Source of the DNA: Thermoanaerobaculum sp.
Lineage (GTDB): Bacteria; Acidobacteriota; Thermoanaerobaculia; Multivoradales; UBA5704
Assembly: GCA_021154885.1 (NCBI GenBank)
Contig: JAJKHS010000025.1
Coordinates: forward strand, 1 to 64,000
Direction of reading: 5' to 3'
DNA: 64,000 bases
Part shown: positions 38,457 through 46,608 of the stretch, piece by piece
How the letters are laid out: every line of letters begins with the position of its first letter
Position numbering within the stretch: position 1 is the stretch's first letter
Program-made: the position numbers and the translations under genes
The notes under the pieces: generated by a model
Databases searched by the model: none
The model's input: the letters and a program-made list of their open reading frames with translations, nothing else
What the model was told of the DNA's origin: nothing

Positions 38457-39026
38457 ATGAGAAACGCAGCGAGAGCTGTCCTCGGCCTGCTGGCGACCGC
38501 GCTGGCCCTGGCGCCGGCGATGGCCACGACCGCCGTGGAGCGCTCGGAGACCGACCTGATCCGGGAGTCCGCGATCATCGTCACCGGCCACTGCACCCAT
38601 CTGCAGAGCCAGTGGCTCGACCGCGACCTGGTGACGATCGCCACCATCTCGGTTTCCGAGGCGCTCAAGGGCCAGGCGGGAACCGAGGTGACGGTGGTCC
38701 TGCCGGGCGGGATCGACACCCACCGCCAGGTGCCCATCGCCATGACGTTCCCGGCCGCGCCGCAGATCTTTCACCAGGAGGACGTCCTCCTCTTCCTGAG
38801 GTCCGAGGACCGGGTGGCGAACGGCTACACCATCGTCGGCTTCTCGCAGGGCAAGTTCACCCTCGCCGACAACGGGCAGGGGCAGAAGGTGGCCAGCCAG
38901 AACCTCAGCGCGCTCAACCTGCAGGGCCGCACCGGTGCCGTCACCCGCGGCCGGGCCAAGACGCTGCTGCTGTCCGAGCTCCGGCAGAAGATCCAGGAAA
39001 CCCTTGCTGCCGAGAGGCCGCGGTGA
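38457..39026 (+). CDS. Secreted protein of unknown function preceding a matrixin-like protease
   Basis: 189 residues from ATG 38457 with AGAGGAGGG upstream. Sec signal peptide MRNAARAVLGLLATALALAPAMA; the mature domain has a beta pattern (ESAIIVTGHCTHLQSQW..., TEVTVVLPGG, EDVLLFLR). It is 34 bp from the metalloprotease gene with the same export route, so it may be its partner, chaperone or inhibitor; that is inference. Confidence 0.8.
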   Translation: MRNAARAVLGLLATALALAPAMATTAVERSETDLIRESAIIVTGHCTHLQSQWLDRDLVTIATISVSEALKGQAGTEVTVVLPGGIDTHRQVPIAMTFPAAPQIFHQEDVLLFLRSEDRVANGYTIVGFSQGKFTLADNGQGQKVASQNLSALNLQGRTGAVTRGRAKTLLLSELRQKIQETLAAERPR

Positions 39027-39060
39027 GGCGGGTCCGTCCCGTCCGCGAGGAGATGAAGCC

Positions 39061-41007
39061 ATGCGCGTAAATTTTGCCAGGATCCTGCCTGCCGCCCTGC
39101 TGGTGGCCATCGCCGGCGTCGGCGCCTCCCCGGCCTTTGCCGGAGGAGCGCTCGAGACCATCGACCTCACCAATGCCCAGCCTTCCCCGATCCCGGGGCA
39201 GTTCACCGCCAAAGTCATCCGGATCTTCTGGGATCCCCGCTGCATCCCGGTCCAATTCCGCGTCAACGACACGTTGAACCCGATCCCCAACCCGCTCGGC
39301 GCGCCGTTTCTCACCGTGACGGGCGCCACCGCTGTCTTCCAGAAAGCATTCAACACGTGGAACTCCATCCCGACCTCGTACATCGACATGCGGGTCGTGG
39401 GCACGGTGAGCAATCCCGGTCTGCAGGGCTTCGACTTCGTCAACGAGCTGACCTTCCGCACCGACAGCAGCTTCGGCTTCATCGCCACCACCCCCTCCAT
39501 CTCCCTGCTGGCGGACAGCGTGCTGGTGGACGGCGAGGACATCGACGGCGACGGCGTCCCCGACGTCTCCAGCGCCATCACCACCTGCCAGTATGTGGGC
39601 GGCCACATCAAGTTCCCGGCCGGCTTCTACAAGGCGGGCACCATCCTGGATACCGACGTCCAGTTCAACACCAATCCCGACGGCTTCCGCTTCACCACGG
39701 CCGACGCCGACGTCGACACCAATCCCCGCTCGGTGGATCTCCAGGCCGTGGCCACCCACGAATTCGGCCACGCCCACGGCCTCTCCCACGTGCTCAACAA
39801 CCAGAAGAGCCCCACGGACGGCACCGCGACCACCATGTTCCCCTTCGTCGACACGCGCGACCCGGCCTCCGAGCTGGCGCAGCGCACCCTGGACAGCGAC
39901 GACATCGCCTGGAGCTCCTACTTCTATCCTGAAGGCTCGACGGCCTCCGGTCCGGCCGCGCTCCAGCCGGGGGACATTCCGTTCAAGTCGGTCTACGGCC
40001 TGATCACCGGCACGGTCACCCACGGCGTGCTCAACCAGCCCATCGCCGGCGCCAGTGTCTCCGCCACCAACCTGCTGACCGGCGAGCTGTTCACCAGCGG
40101 CTTCAGCGGCACCACCCAGGTCTCCTTCGACCCGGCGACCCAGAACATCTTCGTGGTCAGCCCGTCGTTCGACATCCTCGACGGCAAGTACGTCCTGCCG
40201 GTCAAGCTCGGCGCCTGGAAAGTCGGCGTCGAGGCCGTGGACGGCGAACCGGTGCCTTCGTTTTCGGTCAGCCTCACGGCGGAGATCGGGGACATCTTCG
40301 GTCAGCAGAATTTCAACGAGGGGTTCTGGGGCGGCCCGTTCGAGTCGGCGCACGAGGAGAATCCCGGCCTGGCTTTCCCCGTCATCTCGCTGCCAAACTT
40401 CACGGCGGCCAACGTCAACCTCGTCACCAACGACCAGATCAACGTCAACAACTTCGGCAGCCGCGACTTCGTAGGCTTCACCGGTGTACAGCCGGGCTTC
40501 TACTACGCCGTGCAGTTCCCCGCCAGCCAGCTCTCGGCCATCCATCCCGGGGGCGACCTCCTGATCCAGGAGGGGGCCTTCGAGATGTTCCCGCCCAGCG
40601 CCTCGGTCGTCCCAGTGTTCGCCGAGGCCACGCTGACCACCGGCACGGTGAGCGGCTCGACGGCCACTCTCGACCTCGCCCATCCGCTCGTCCGCCAGAC
40701 CGGCTTCGTCGGCCAGGACAGCGACTTCGCGCCGTTCTACTTCCCCGACCCCGAGGCGCTCGGCAAGCTGGTGCGCAAGAAGATCGCCAGGGGGGAAATC
40801 CAGAACCTCTTCCTGGTGCTGCGCCTGCCCACCACGTCGCCGTTCCCCGGCGTCTCGGGTCAGCCGACTTTCATCGGACTCGACGGCGGCAACGCCACCA
40901 ACGACGTGCCGATCTTCGGCCTCTCGTACACCTCCGCCGACGGCGTGACCTTCACCCGCAGCAACAGCTTCAACTTCCGGTTCTCGCTGATCGTCGCCAA
41001 GCCGTAA
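39061..41007 (+). CDS. Secreted matrixin-like zinc metalloprotease
   Basis: 648 residues with signal peptide (ILPAALLVAIAGVGASPAFA). The metzincin zinc site HEFGHAHGLSH is followed by a Met-turn candidate (TTMFPFVDTRD). Residues about 30-300 form the catalytic part; the remaining half is beta-rich, including a carboxypeptidase-regulatory-like stretch (YGLITGTVTHGVLNQPIAGASVSA) that probably serves in surface or substrate binding. GAGGAGA lies upstream of the ATG. Confidence 0.88.
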   Translation: MRVNFARILPAALLVAIAGVGASPAFAGGALETIDLTNAQPSPIPGQFTAKVIRIFWDPRCIPVQFRVNDTLNPIPNPLGAPFLTVTGATAVFQKAFNTWNSIPTSYIDMRVVGTVSNPGLQGFDFVNELTFRTDSSFGFIATTPSISLLADSVLVDGEDIDGDGVPDVSSAITTCQYVGGHIKFPAGFYKAGTILDTDVQFNTNPDGFRFTTADADVDTNPRSVDLQAVATHEFGHAHGLSHVLNNQKSPTDGTATTMFPFVDTRDPASELAQRTLDSDDIAWSSYFYPEGSTASGPAALQPGDIPFKSVYGLITGTVTHGVLNQPIAGASVSATNLLTGELFTSGFSGTTQVSFDPATQNIFVVSPSFDILDGKYVLPVKLGAWKVGVEAVDGEPVPSFSVSLTAEIGDIFGQQNFNEGFWGGPFESAHEENPGLAFPVISLPNFTAANVNLVTNDQINVNNFGSRDFVGFTGVQPGFYYAVQFPASQLSAIHPGGDLLIQEGAFEMFPPSASVVPVFAEATLTTGTVSGSTATLDLAHPLVRQTGFVGQDSDFAPFYFPDPEALGKLVRKKIARGEIQNLFLVLRLPTTSPFPGVSGQPTFIGLDGGNATNDVPIFGLSYTSADGVTFTRSNSFNFRFSLIVAKP

Positions 41008-41021
41008 GCCCTCACCCCCTA

Positions 41022-41066
41022 CCCCCTCTCCCGCCCCCGCCCAACCCCCCACACCGGGAGAGGGGG
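41022..41066 (+). terminator. Hairpin after the metalloprotease gene
   Basis: A 12-bp perfect stem CCCCCTCTCCCG / CGGGAGAGGGGG around a C-rich loop, 15 bp past the stop, without a T-run. Could terminate transcription or be a dispersed GC-rich repeat. Confidence 0.5.
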
Positions 41067-41093
41067 ACCTTGTTGGAGCGGTCTTGCCTTTCT

Positions 41094-41140
41094 CCCTCTT
41101 CTCCCGGGGAGGGGGGTGTGGAGGGGGCGGGAGAAGAGGG
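41094..41140. repeat. Second GC-rich hairpin upstream of the kinase gene
   Basis: A 13-bp perfect stem CCCTCTTCTCCCG / CGGGAGAAGAGGG around a G-rich loop; sequence-related to the hairpin at 41022. Two kindred hairpins in one 170-bp gap suggest a small dispersed palindrome family. Confidence 0.55.
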
Positions 41141-41178
41141 CTGGGGTGATGAGGGCTTTTCTTTGCTACATTGGCTCC

Positions 41179-42258
41179 ATGACGGACCTCGTGGTGGCGC
41201 CAGAAACCGACCTCTTCCTCTCCCTCACGCCCGAGAAGGTGCTGGCGGCCGTCGAGGCCGGCGGCCTGCAGTGCAATCCCGTCTGCTACCCCCTGAACTC
41301 GTTCGAGAACCGGGTCTACGAGGTGGAGCTCGCAGACCGCACGCGGGTGGTGGCAAAGTTCTATCGCCCGGGCCGGTGGAGCGAGGAGCAGATCCTGGAG
41401 GAGCACCAGTTCCTGGCCGACCTCGCCGCCGAGGAGATCCCCGTCTGCACCGTGCGGCCCTTCCCCGGCGGCGGCAGCCTGCGCCGGGTGGAGGGTATTT
41501 TCTACAGCCTCTCGGACCGCCGGGGCGGGCGGGCGCCCGACGAGCTGAGCGACGAGACCGTCCGCCGGCTGGGCATGCTGGTGGGGCGGATGCACAACGT
41601 CGCCGTGCGGCGGCCGGCGCCTCACCGGCTGCGGCTCGACGCCGCCACCTACGTCCAGGAACCCGTGGCCTGGCTCGACGCCCACGATACCCTGCCGCGC
41701 CACCTGCGAAGCCGCTACTTCGACGCCGCGCTGGCCATCGCCGGGATCGCCGACCGGCGGCTGGCGGGGGTACCCGTCCACCGCCTCCACGGCGACCTCC
41801 ACCTCGGCAATCTCCTCTTCCGCGACGGGCTGCTGCACGTGCTCGACTTCGACGACATGGCGGTGGGTCCGGCGGTGCAGGACCTCTGGCTGGCCCTGCC
41901 CGGCCGCGACGCCTCCGCGCTCGCCCAGCGGGAGGTCTTCGTCGAAGGCTACGAGAGCTTTCGGGAATTCGACCGCTCGACCCTGGTCCTGATCGAGCCG
42001 CTGCGCGCCCTGCGCATCGTCCACTACGCCGCCTGGCTCGCCCGCCGCTGGCACGACCCGGCCTTCCCCGCGGCCTGGCCCCACTTCGGCACTCTGGATT
42101 ACTGGCAGCGGGAGACCGAGGACCTGGAGGAGCAGCTCGCGGTGCTGCGCGGCGAGGCATCCCCCGAGGAGGTCGAGGCGCGGACCACGGAGGCGGCCGC
42201 CCAGGAGGAGGAGACCACGCTCACCAACAAGGATTTCTTCTGGGATTGGGAGGGGTAG
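41179..42258 (+). CDS. srkA: SrkA/YihE-type stress-response kinase
   Basis: 359 residues from ATG 41179. An aminoglycoside-phosphotransferase-like fold: Lys in VVAKFYRPGRW, Glu in EEHQFLADLAAEEIPVC, catalytic loop VHRLHGDLHLGNLLF and metal site HVLDFDDMAVGPAVQDLW. These are the SrkA (YihE) motifs; the Escherichia coli protein is a Ser/Thr kinase that limits stress-induced death. An upstream in-frame ATG at 41116 would add 21 residues encoded by a GC-hairpin region and is less likely. Confidence 0.93.
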   Translation: MTDLVVAPETDLFLSLTPEKVLAAVEAGGLQCNPVCYPLNSFENRVYEVELADRTRVVAKFYRPGRWSEEQILEEHQFLADLAAEEIPVCTVRPFPGGGSLRRVEGIFYSLSDRRGGRAPDELSDETVRRLGMLVGRMHNVAVRRPAPHRLRLDAATYVQEPVAWLDAHDTLPRHLRSRYFDAALAIAGIADRRLAGVPVHRLHGDLHLGNLLFRDGLLHVLDFDDMAVGPAVQDLWLALPGRDASALAQREVFVEGYESFREFDRSTLVLIEPLRALRIVHYAAWLARRWHDPAFPAAWPHFGTLDYWQRETEDLEEQLAVLRGEASPEEVEARTTEAAAQEEETTLTNKDFFWDWEG

Positions 42259-42261
42259 GGA

Positions 42262-42308
42262 CCTCACACCCCTGCCCTCTTCTGAACAGGAGAGGGGCAG
42301 GGGTGAGG
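42262..42308. terminator. Bidirectional terminator-like hairpin
   Basis: An imperfect inverted repeat, CCTCACACCCCTGCCCTCT against AGGAGAGGGGCAGGGGTGAGG, in the 67-bp gap between the converging kinase gene and the glycine-zipper gene. Confidence 0.6.
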
Positions 42309-42325
42309 GTGGGAGGGTAGGGAAC

Positions 42326-42868
42326 CTACCGGTTATAGTTGCTGCCGGTGCCGGTGGTATCCGGGTGGGGCTTGCCGGTCACCTTGTCCTCGACGCGGTG
42401 CCAGGCGTCGCGGGTGGCGTTGCGGGCCTCGCTCCAGGTCTGGCGCGAGGCGCCCCGGGCGGTGTTCCAGCCGTGCTCCAGCTCGGGCTCCACGTCCTCG
42501 AAGCGGCGATCGGCGCCGTAGCGGGAGCGGGACTCCCAGCCGTACTTGTAGGCCGGCTGGTACTCGTCGTAGCTGCGACTGGCGTCCACGTACGGCCGCG
42601 AACGGTAGTTCTCGCGCCAGTAGGCGTCCTCCACCGTGGGGTTGACTCCCTCGGCGACGCCGTGGCCCACCAGGCCGCCGGCCACCGCGCCCACCGCCGC
42701 ACCCACCAGGGTGCCCACCGGGCCGCCCACCGCCGTGCCGACCGCAGCCCCCGTGGCCGCGCCAGCCGCCGCGCCGACGCCGCTGCCGACGGGATGTACC
42801 TTGTCGTGGCTCTGGTCACCCGTGTCCGGCTTGCCCGTGAAGTCGCTTCCCGTTTTGTTGTCCGCCAT
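42326..42868 (-). CDS. Glycine-zipper domain protein
   Basis: 180 residues from ATG 42868 (AGGAGA upstream). Residues about 28-75 form a Gly/Ala/Val glycine zipper ([22 protein letters not shown]...) able to insert into or form channels in membranes. The flanks are hydrophilic and the Tyr/Arg-rich C-terminal half carries [21 protein letters not shown]. No signal peptide. Resembles small stress-related glycine-zipper proteins; specific role unknown. Confidence 0.8.
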   Translation of the reverse strand: MADNKTGSDFTGKPDTGDQSHDKVHPVGSGVGAAAGAATGAAVGTAVGGPVGTLVGAAVGAVAGGLVGHGVAEGVNPTVEDAYWRENYRSRPYVDASRSYDEYQPAYKYGWESRSRYGADRRFEDVEPELEHGWNTARGASRQTWSEARNATRDAWHRVEDKVTGKPHPDTTGTGSNYNR

Positions 42869-43022
42869 GATGAGTTCTCCTCTCGTGAGTGGGTTTCGGT
42901 CCAATGCTGACCGCGCCTTTGAGCGCACATCAGAAGGTGACTGCAAGGTCGGGGCCAACTGGGAGGTGTGCTAGCATCCGCGCCGCATTCCTGATCGAAA
43001 AGAAGCGGGCCACGGAGAAGCG

Positions 43023-44000
43023 ATGGAGATCTACGAGAACATCCTGGAAACCCTGGGGAACACTCCCCTGGTCAAGCTCGGCCGCTTCCACTCGGGGCCT
43101 GCCACGCTGGCGGCCAAGGTCGAGTTCTTCAATCCCGGCGGCAGCGTCAAAGACCGCATCGGCATCGCCATGATCGAAGCCGGCGAGAAGGCGGGGCTCC
43201 TCAAGCCCGGAGGCACGATCGTCGAGCCCACCTCCGGCAACACCGGCGTGGGCCTCGCCATGGCCGCCAACCTCAAGGGCTACAAGCTGGTCTGCGCCGC
43301 GCCCGACAAGATCCCCAAGGAGAAGATCGCCCTGCTCGAGGCCATGGGCGCCACGGTCCTCACCTGCCCGACGAACGTCGGCGCGGACGATCCGCGCTCC
43401 TACTACAAGGTCGCCGAACGCATCCGCGACGAGCAGGGGGCCTACCTCCCCTACCAGTATTACAACCAGGCCAACCCCGAGGCCCACTACCACTCCACCG
43501 GCCCCGAGATCTGGCGCCAGACCGCGGGCAAGGTCACCCACTGGGTGGCCGGCGTGGGCACCGGCGGCACCATCAGCGGCGCGGGCAAGTACCTCAAGGA
43601 GCAGAACCCGGCGGTGCAGGTGATCGGGGTGGACACCGTGGGGAGCGTCTACAAGTACTACTTCGAGCACCGGGAGCTGCCGCCCGCGGAGCAGATCCAC
43701 CAGTACCTCATCGACGGCATCGGCGAGGACTTCATGCCCGCGACCGTCTGGTGGGACTACCTCGACGGCATCGTCACCATCGACGACAACACGGCCTACA
43801 AGGCGACGATGGACCTCGCCCGCCACGAGTCGATCTTCACCGGCTCCTCCGGCGGCGCCGCCGCCTCGGGGGCGCGGCAGGTCGCCCAGTCCCTGGGCGC
43901 GGACGGCCTGGTGGTCACCCTCTTCCCCGACTCCGGCGAGCGCTATCTCTCCAAGCTCAACAGGACATGGCTGAAGGAGAAGGGCCTGCTGGATGATTGA
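43023..44000 (+). CDS. Cysteine synthase / cystathionine beta-synthase-type PLP enzyme
   Basis: 325 residues. Fold-type II PLP motifs: LGNTPLVKLGRF, NPGGSVKDRIG (Schiff-base Lys), EPTSGNTGVGLAMAANLKGY, GVGTGGTISGAGKYLKE, SSGGAAASG and FPDSGERYLSK. There is no CBS regulatory domain. The QYYNQANPEAHYHSTGPEIW stretch is closer to the CBS-like O-acetylserine/serine enzymes than to the SbnA-type gene at 26312. Probably primary sulphur metabolism. A 12-bp gap to the next gene suggests an operon. Confidence 0.92.
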   Translation: MEIYENILETLGNTPLVKLGRFHSGPATLAAKVEFFNPGGSVKDRIGIAMIEAGEKAGLLKPGGTIVEPTSGNTGVGLAMAANLKGYKLVCAAPDKIPKEKIALLEAMGATVLTCPTNVGADDPRSYYKVAERIRDEQGAYLPYQYYNQANPEAHYHSTGPEIWRQTAGKVTHWVAGVGTGGTISGAGKYLKEQNPAVQVIGVDTVGSVYKYYFEHRELPPAEQIHQYLIDGIGEDFMPATVWWDYLDGIVTIDDNTAYKATMDLARHESIFTGSSGGAAASGARQVAQSLGADGLVVTLFPDSGERYLSKLNRTWLKEKGLLDD

Positions 44001-44012
44001 GAAAGGAGACCG

Positions 44013-44318
44013 ATGTACATCGCCATGAACCGCTTCCGCGTCAACGCCGGCCACGAGGACGTCTTCGAGGAGATGTGGCGCCGGCGCGACTCCTACCTCG
44101 ACCAAGTCCCCGGCTTCAAGACCTTCCGCCTGCTGCGCGGCGAGACCACGGACGGCACCACCCTCTTCGTCTCCCACTCCACCTGGGAATCCCGCGACGC
44201 CTTCGCCGCCTGGACCGAGTCCGAGGCCTTCCGCAAGGCCCACTCCGATGCCCGCTCGCCGCAGGGGACCCTCGCCGGGCATCCCGTGTTCGAGGGCTTC
44301 GAGGTGTTGCTGGAGTAG
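44013..44318 (+). CDS. Antibiotic-biosynthesis-monooxygenase fold protein (HmoA/IsdG-like)
   Basis: 101 residues: MYIAMNRFRVNAGHEDVFEEMW and FVSHSTWESRDAFAAWTESEAFRKAH are the ferredoxin-like ABM fold typical of haem-degrading monooxygenases. Conserved Asn7 and Trp are present, and a later His (SEAFRKAHSDA) could bind haem. Transcribed right behind the PLP enzyme. Confidence 0.88.
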   Translation: MYIAMNRFRVNAGHEDVFEEMWRRRDSYLDQVPGFKTFRLLRGETTDGTTLFVSHSTWESRDAFAAWTESEAFRKAHSDARSPQGTLAGHPVFEGFEVLLE

Positions 44319-44328
44319 GATTTGCGGC

Positions 44329-45342
44329 ATGCGCGCGAACACCCTGCCTGCCGCCGTCCTCCTGGCCGTCCTCCTGTCGATCGCCCTCGCGAGCTGCGCC
44401 GGACCCGGAACGTCCCACCCGCCCGCCACCGTTAAATCCGCCCCGCAAGGCGAGGTGAGGACGGAGCCCCTCCCGCCTCTGGACCACGCCCCCCTGCTGC
44501 GGGCCAAGGCGGCGACCTACCTGTCGCCGGACGATCCCATTCTGGGGATCCAGATCGGCGACGATATGCGGGCCTATCCGCTCCGCATCCTGGACTGGCA
44601 CGCCGTGTCCAACGACAACGCCGGCGGCGTCCCCGTGGCCCTGGTCTGGTGCCGCCCCTGCGGCTCCGCCATGCTCTACCGGCGGGACACTCCCAAGGGC
44701 ACGCTCACCCTGGCGGCCTCCGGCATCTTTCGGGACGGCGACCAGCTCCTCCGGGACCGGGAGACCAAGACCCTCTGGAAGCAGCTCACGGGCGAGCCAG
44801 TGGAGGGCCCTCTGGCCGGCTCCGGCATCAAGCTCCAGCCGCTGCCCGTGGTGCTGACCACCTGGGGGAACTGGACCCGCATCCGGCCGGAGACCCGGGT
44901 GCTCGCGCTGGAGACCGGCGCCCGGAAGGACTACCCGCAAGGTGGCCGGCCGGCGGCGGACCTGCCGGAGACGTCGTCCCTCTATGGCCTGGTGGTGGAC
45001 GGCACGGCCAAGGCCTATCCTCTCGACAGCCTGAGCAGGACAGGGGTCGTCAACGACGAGATCGCCGGCCGGCCCGTGGTGGTCGTCTGGGAGCCCGGAG
45101 CCGACGCGAAGAACCGCACGGTCCGCGCCTACGAGCGGGGCGACCGCACCTTCTCCCGCTCCGAGCGGGCCTTCCTCGGGGCCCTCTTCCTGAACGACCA
45201 GAACGGCCGCCCCTGGCTCGTCGGCGAGGAGGCCCTGACCACGCCGGACGGCAAGAAACTCCCGCGCCTGCCGGGGTATCTCACCCACGGCTCGGGGTGG
45301 TACGCGGCCCATCCGCGGGCGTCAATCTGGGAGGCGAAGTAG
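44329..45342 (+). CDS. DUF3179-family lipoprotein
   Basis: 337 residues. Lipoprotein signal with lipobox LASC (MRANTLPAAVLLAVLLSIALASC). The mature domain is the DUF3179 type (GIQIGDDMRAYPLRILDWHAVSNDNAGGVPVALVWCRPCGSAMLYRR), with an internal repeat of the same pattern (VDGTAKAYPLDSLSRTGVVNDEIAGRPVVVVWEPG). The WCRPCG Cys pair is conserved in the family and may bind a metal or form a disulphide. Function unknown. Confidence 0.88.
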   Translation: MRANTLPAAVLLAVLLSIALASCAGPGTSHPPATVKSAPQGEVRTEPLPPLDHAPLLRAKAATYLSPDDPILGIQIGDDMRAYPLRILDWHAVSNDNAGGVPVALVWCRPCGSAMLYRRDTPKGTLTLAASGIFRDGDQLLRDRETKTLWKQLTGEPVEGPLAGSGIKLQPLPVVLTTWGNWTRIRPETRVLALETGARKDYPQGGRPAADLPETSSLYGLVVDGTAKAYPLDSLSRTGVVNDEIAGRPVVVVWEPGADAKNRTVRAYERGDRTFSRSERAFLGALFLNDQNGRPWLVGEEALTTPDGKKLPRLPGYLTHGSGWYAAHPRASIWEAK

Positions 45343-45350
45343 ACGGCGAG

Positions 45351-45379
45351 TTGACTTGTAGCACCAGGAGTGCTACCCA
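45351..45379 (+). promoter_or_regulatory. Promoter with operator palindrome; leaderless start downstream
   Basis: TTGACT (45351-45356), a 17-bp spacer and TACCCA (45374-45379). The spacer holds a perfect inverted repeat TAGCAC-cagga-GTGCTA (45359-45375), the size expected for a dimeric ribbon-helix-helix regulator. The -10 box ends 6 bases before the ATG of the next gene, so the mRNA would be leaderless, and the downstream protein may repress its own promoter. Confidence 0.6.
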
Positions 45380-45385
45380 TTGGCC

Positions 45386-45592
45386 ATGGCCAGAGAGCTT
45401 CCAAAGCAAATTGAACGCACCTACTCCGAGATGCTGCGCTTCCGGGTTACCCCGGAACACGCCGCATTGATCCGGGAGGCGGCAGAGAGCGCCGCCCGCC
45501 GCAAGGGAACAGGCGACCTTTCCGCCTGGGTCAGAGAGACGTTGGTGGCAGCGGCCCGCAAGGAGCTGAAGAGGAGCGAAGGGGAGGGATAG
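45386..45592 (+). CDS. Small ribbon-helix-helix-like DNA-binding protein
   Basis: 68 residues: a basic N-terminus, a strand-like segment (MLRFRVTPEHAALIREAAESAARRKG) and a following helix (LSAWVRETLVAAARKELKR) fit a CopG/MobC-like ribbon-helix-helix fold. TTG 45380 is an alternative start. No Shine-Dalgarno sequence is seen, but the promoter placement predicts a leaderless message. Looks like an antitoxin or autorepressor, but no toxin gene follows; the next gene is the YihY membrane protein. Confidence 0.7.
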   Translation: MARELPKQIERTYSEMLRFRVTPEHAALIREAAESAARRKGTGDLSAWVRETLVAAARKELKRSEGEG

Positions 45593-45671
45593 GACCGTCC
45601 GCGGGCCGGCAAGCCTTTTGCAGTCTCCCATCAGCCCCGCCGCCACGCTGCTCGTGGCGATGGGGCTGACG

Positions 45672-46607
45672 ATGCATCCGAAGACGCAGAATCTATGGCA
45701 CGTCCTCCGGGAGACGTTCGCGAACTGGAGCCAGCACGAGGCCTTCACGCGTAGCGCGGCCCTGGCCTATTTCTCCCTTTTTTCCCTGGCGCCGATCCTC
45801 ATCCTGGTGATCGCCGTCGCCGGCTGGGCGTTCGGGGCCAGCGCGGCGCGGGGGGAGGTGCAGAGGGAGCTCAGCCTCATCATGGGCTCCCAGGCCGCCG
45901 AGGTGGTGCAGCAGCTCGTGGCCGCCGTCGGCGCGAGGCCGCGCACCGGCCGCTTCGCCGCCATCCTCGGCACCGTCACCCTGCTGATCACCGCCACGGG
46001 GGTGCTGATCCAGCTCCAGGACACGCTCAACACGGTCTGGGAGGTGATCCCCAAGCCGGGCTTCTTCCTCAAGCGCCTGCTGCTCAAGCGGCTGCTCTGC
46101 TTCGGGCTGATCGTCAGCGTGGGCGGGCTGGTGCTGGCCTCGATCGCCGCCAGCGCCGGCCTCGCCATCCTGCAGAAGGTCCTGGAGTCGCGCCTGGAGA
46201 TCGGGTTGTCGAAGGTCCTCGGGTGGACCGACGTGACCCTCTCCTGGCTGCTGATGACGGCGGTGATCACCCTCATCTTCCGCTTCCTGCCGGACGTGGA
46301 GCTCAGTTGGCGCGACGTGGCCTGGGGTTCCGCCGTCACCTCGGTCCTCTTCCTCATCGGCAAGTACGCCATCGGCTTCTACCTGGGGCGGATCGGCATC
46401 ACCTCGACCTACGGCGCCGCCGGCTCGCTGATGCTGATCCTGCTCTGGGTCTACTACTCCTCCCTCATCTTCCTCCTGGGGGCGGAGTTCACGCGGGTCC
46501 ACTCCCGCCGCTACCGCGAGGGGATGGCCAAGGCGTCGCCGGGCGCCGTGCGCGCGGTCACTGTCACGGTGCCGCTCGAAGCGCCGCTCGAAGCGCCGCA
46601 GTCCTGA
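45672..46607 (+). CDS. YihY/BrkB family inner-membrane protein
   Basis: About 311 residues with six hydrophobic helices. Family motifs: FTRSAALAYFSLFSLAPILILVIAVAGWAFG, ITATGVLIQLQDTLNTVWEV, RFLPDVELSWRDVAWGSAVTSVLFLIGKYAIGFYLG and YGAAGSLMLILLWVYYSSLIFLLGAEFT. Long mis-annotated as RNase BN; more recently linked in enterobacteria to phospholipid transport to the outer membrane. Only 1 bp separates it from tamA, which fits lipid or outer-membrane work. ATG 45660 is an alternative start. Confidence 0.9.
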   Translation: MHPKTQNLWHVLRETFANWSQHEAFTRSAALAYFSLFSLAPILILVIAVAGWAFGASAARGEVQRELSLIMGSQAAEVVQQLVAAVGARPRTGRFAAILGTVTLLITATGVLIQLQDTLNTVWEVIPKPGFFLKRLLLKRLLCFGLIVSVGGLVLASIAASAGLAILQKVLESRLEIGLSKVLGWTDVTLSWLLMTAVITLIFRFLPDVELSWRDVAWGSAVTSVLFLIGKYAIGFYLGRIGITSTYGAAGSLMLILLWVYYSSLIFLLGAEFTRVHSRRYREGMAKASPGAVRAVTVTVPLEAPLEAPQS

Positions 46608-46608
46608 C

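Noticed and set aside
43023..44000. Second SbnA-type enzyme for the lipopeptide cluster
   Set aside because: Motifs fit ordinary cysteine/cystathionine synthases and it lies 16 kb away among housekeeping genes.
45672..46607. RNase BN annotation for the YihY-family protein
   Set aside because: Purely membrane-embedded sequence without nuclease metal motifs; the old name is a known misassignment.
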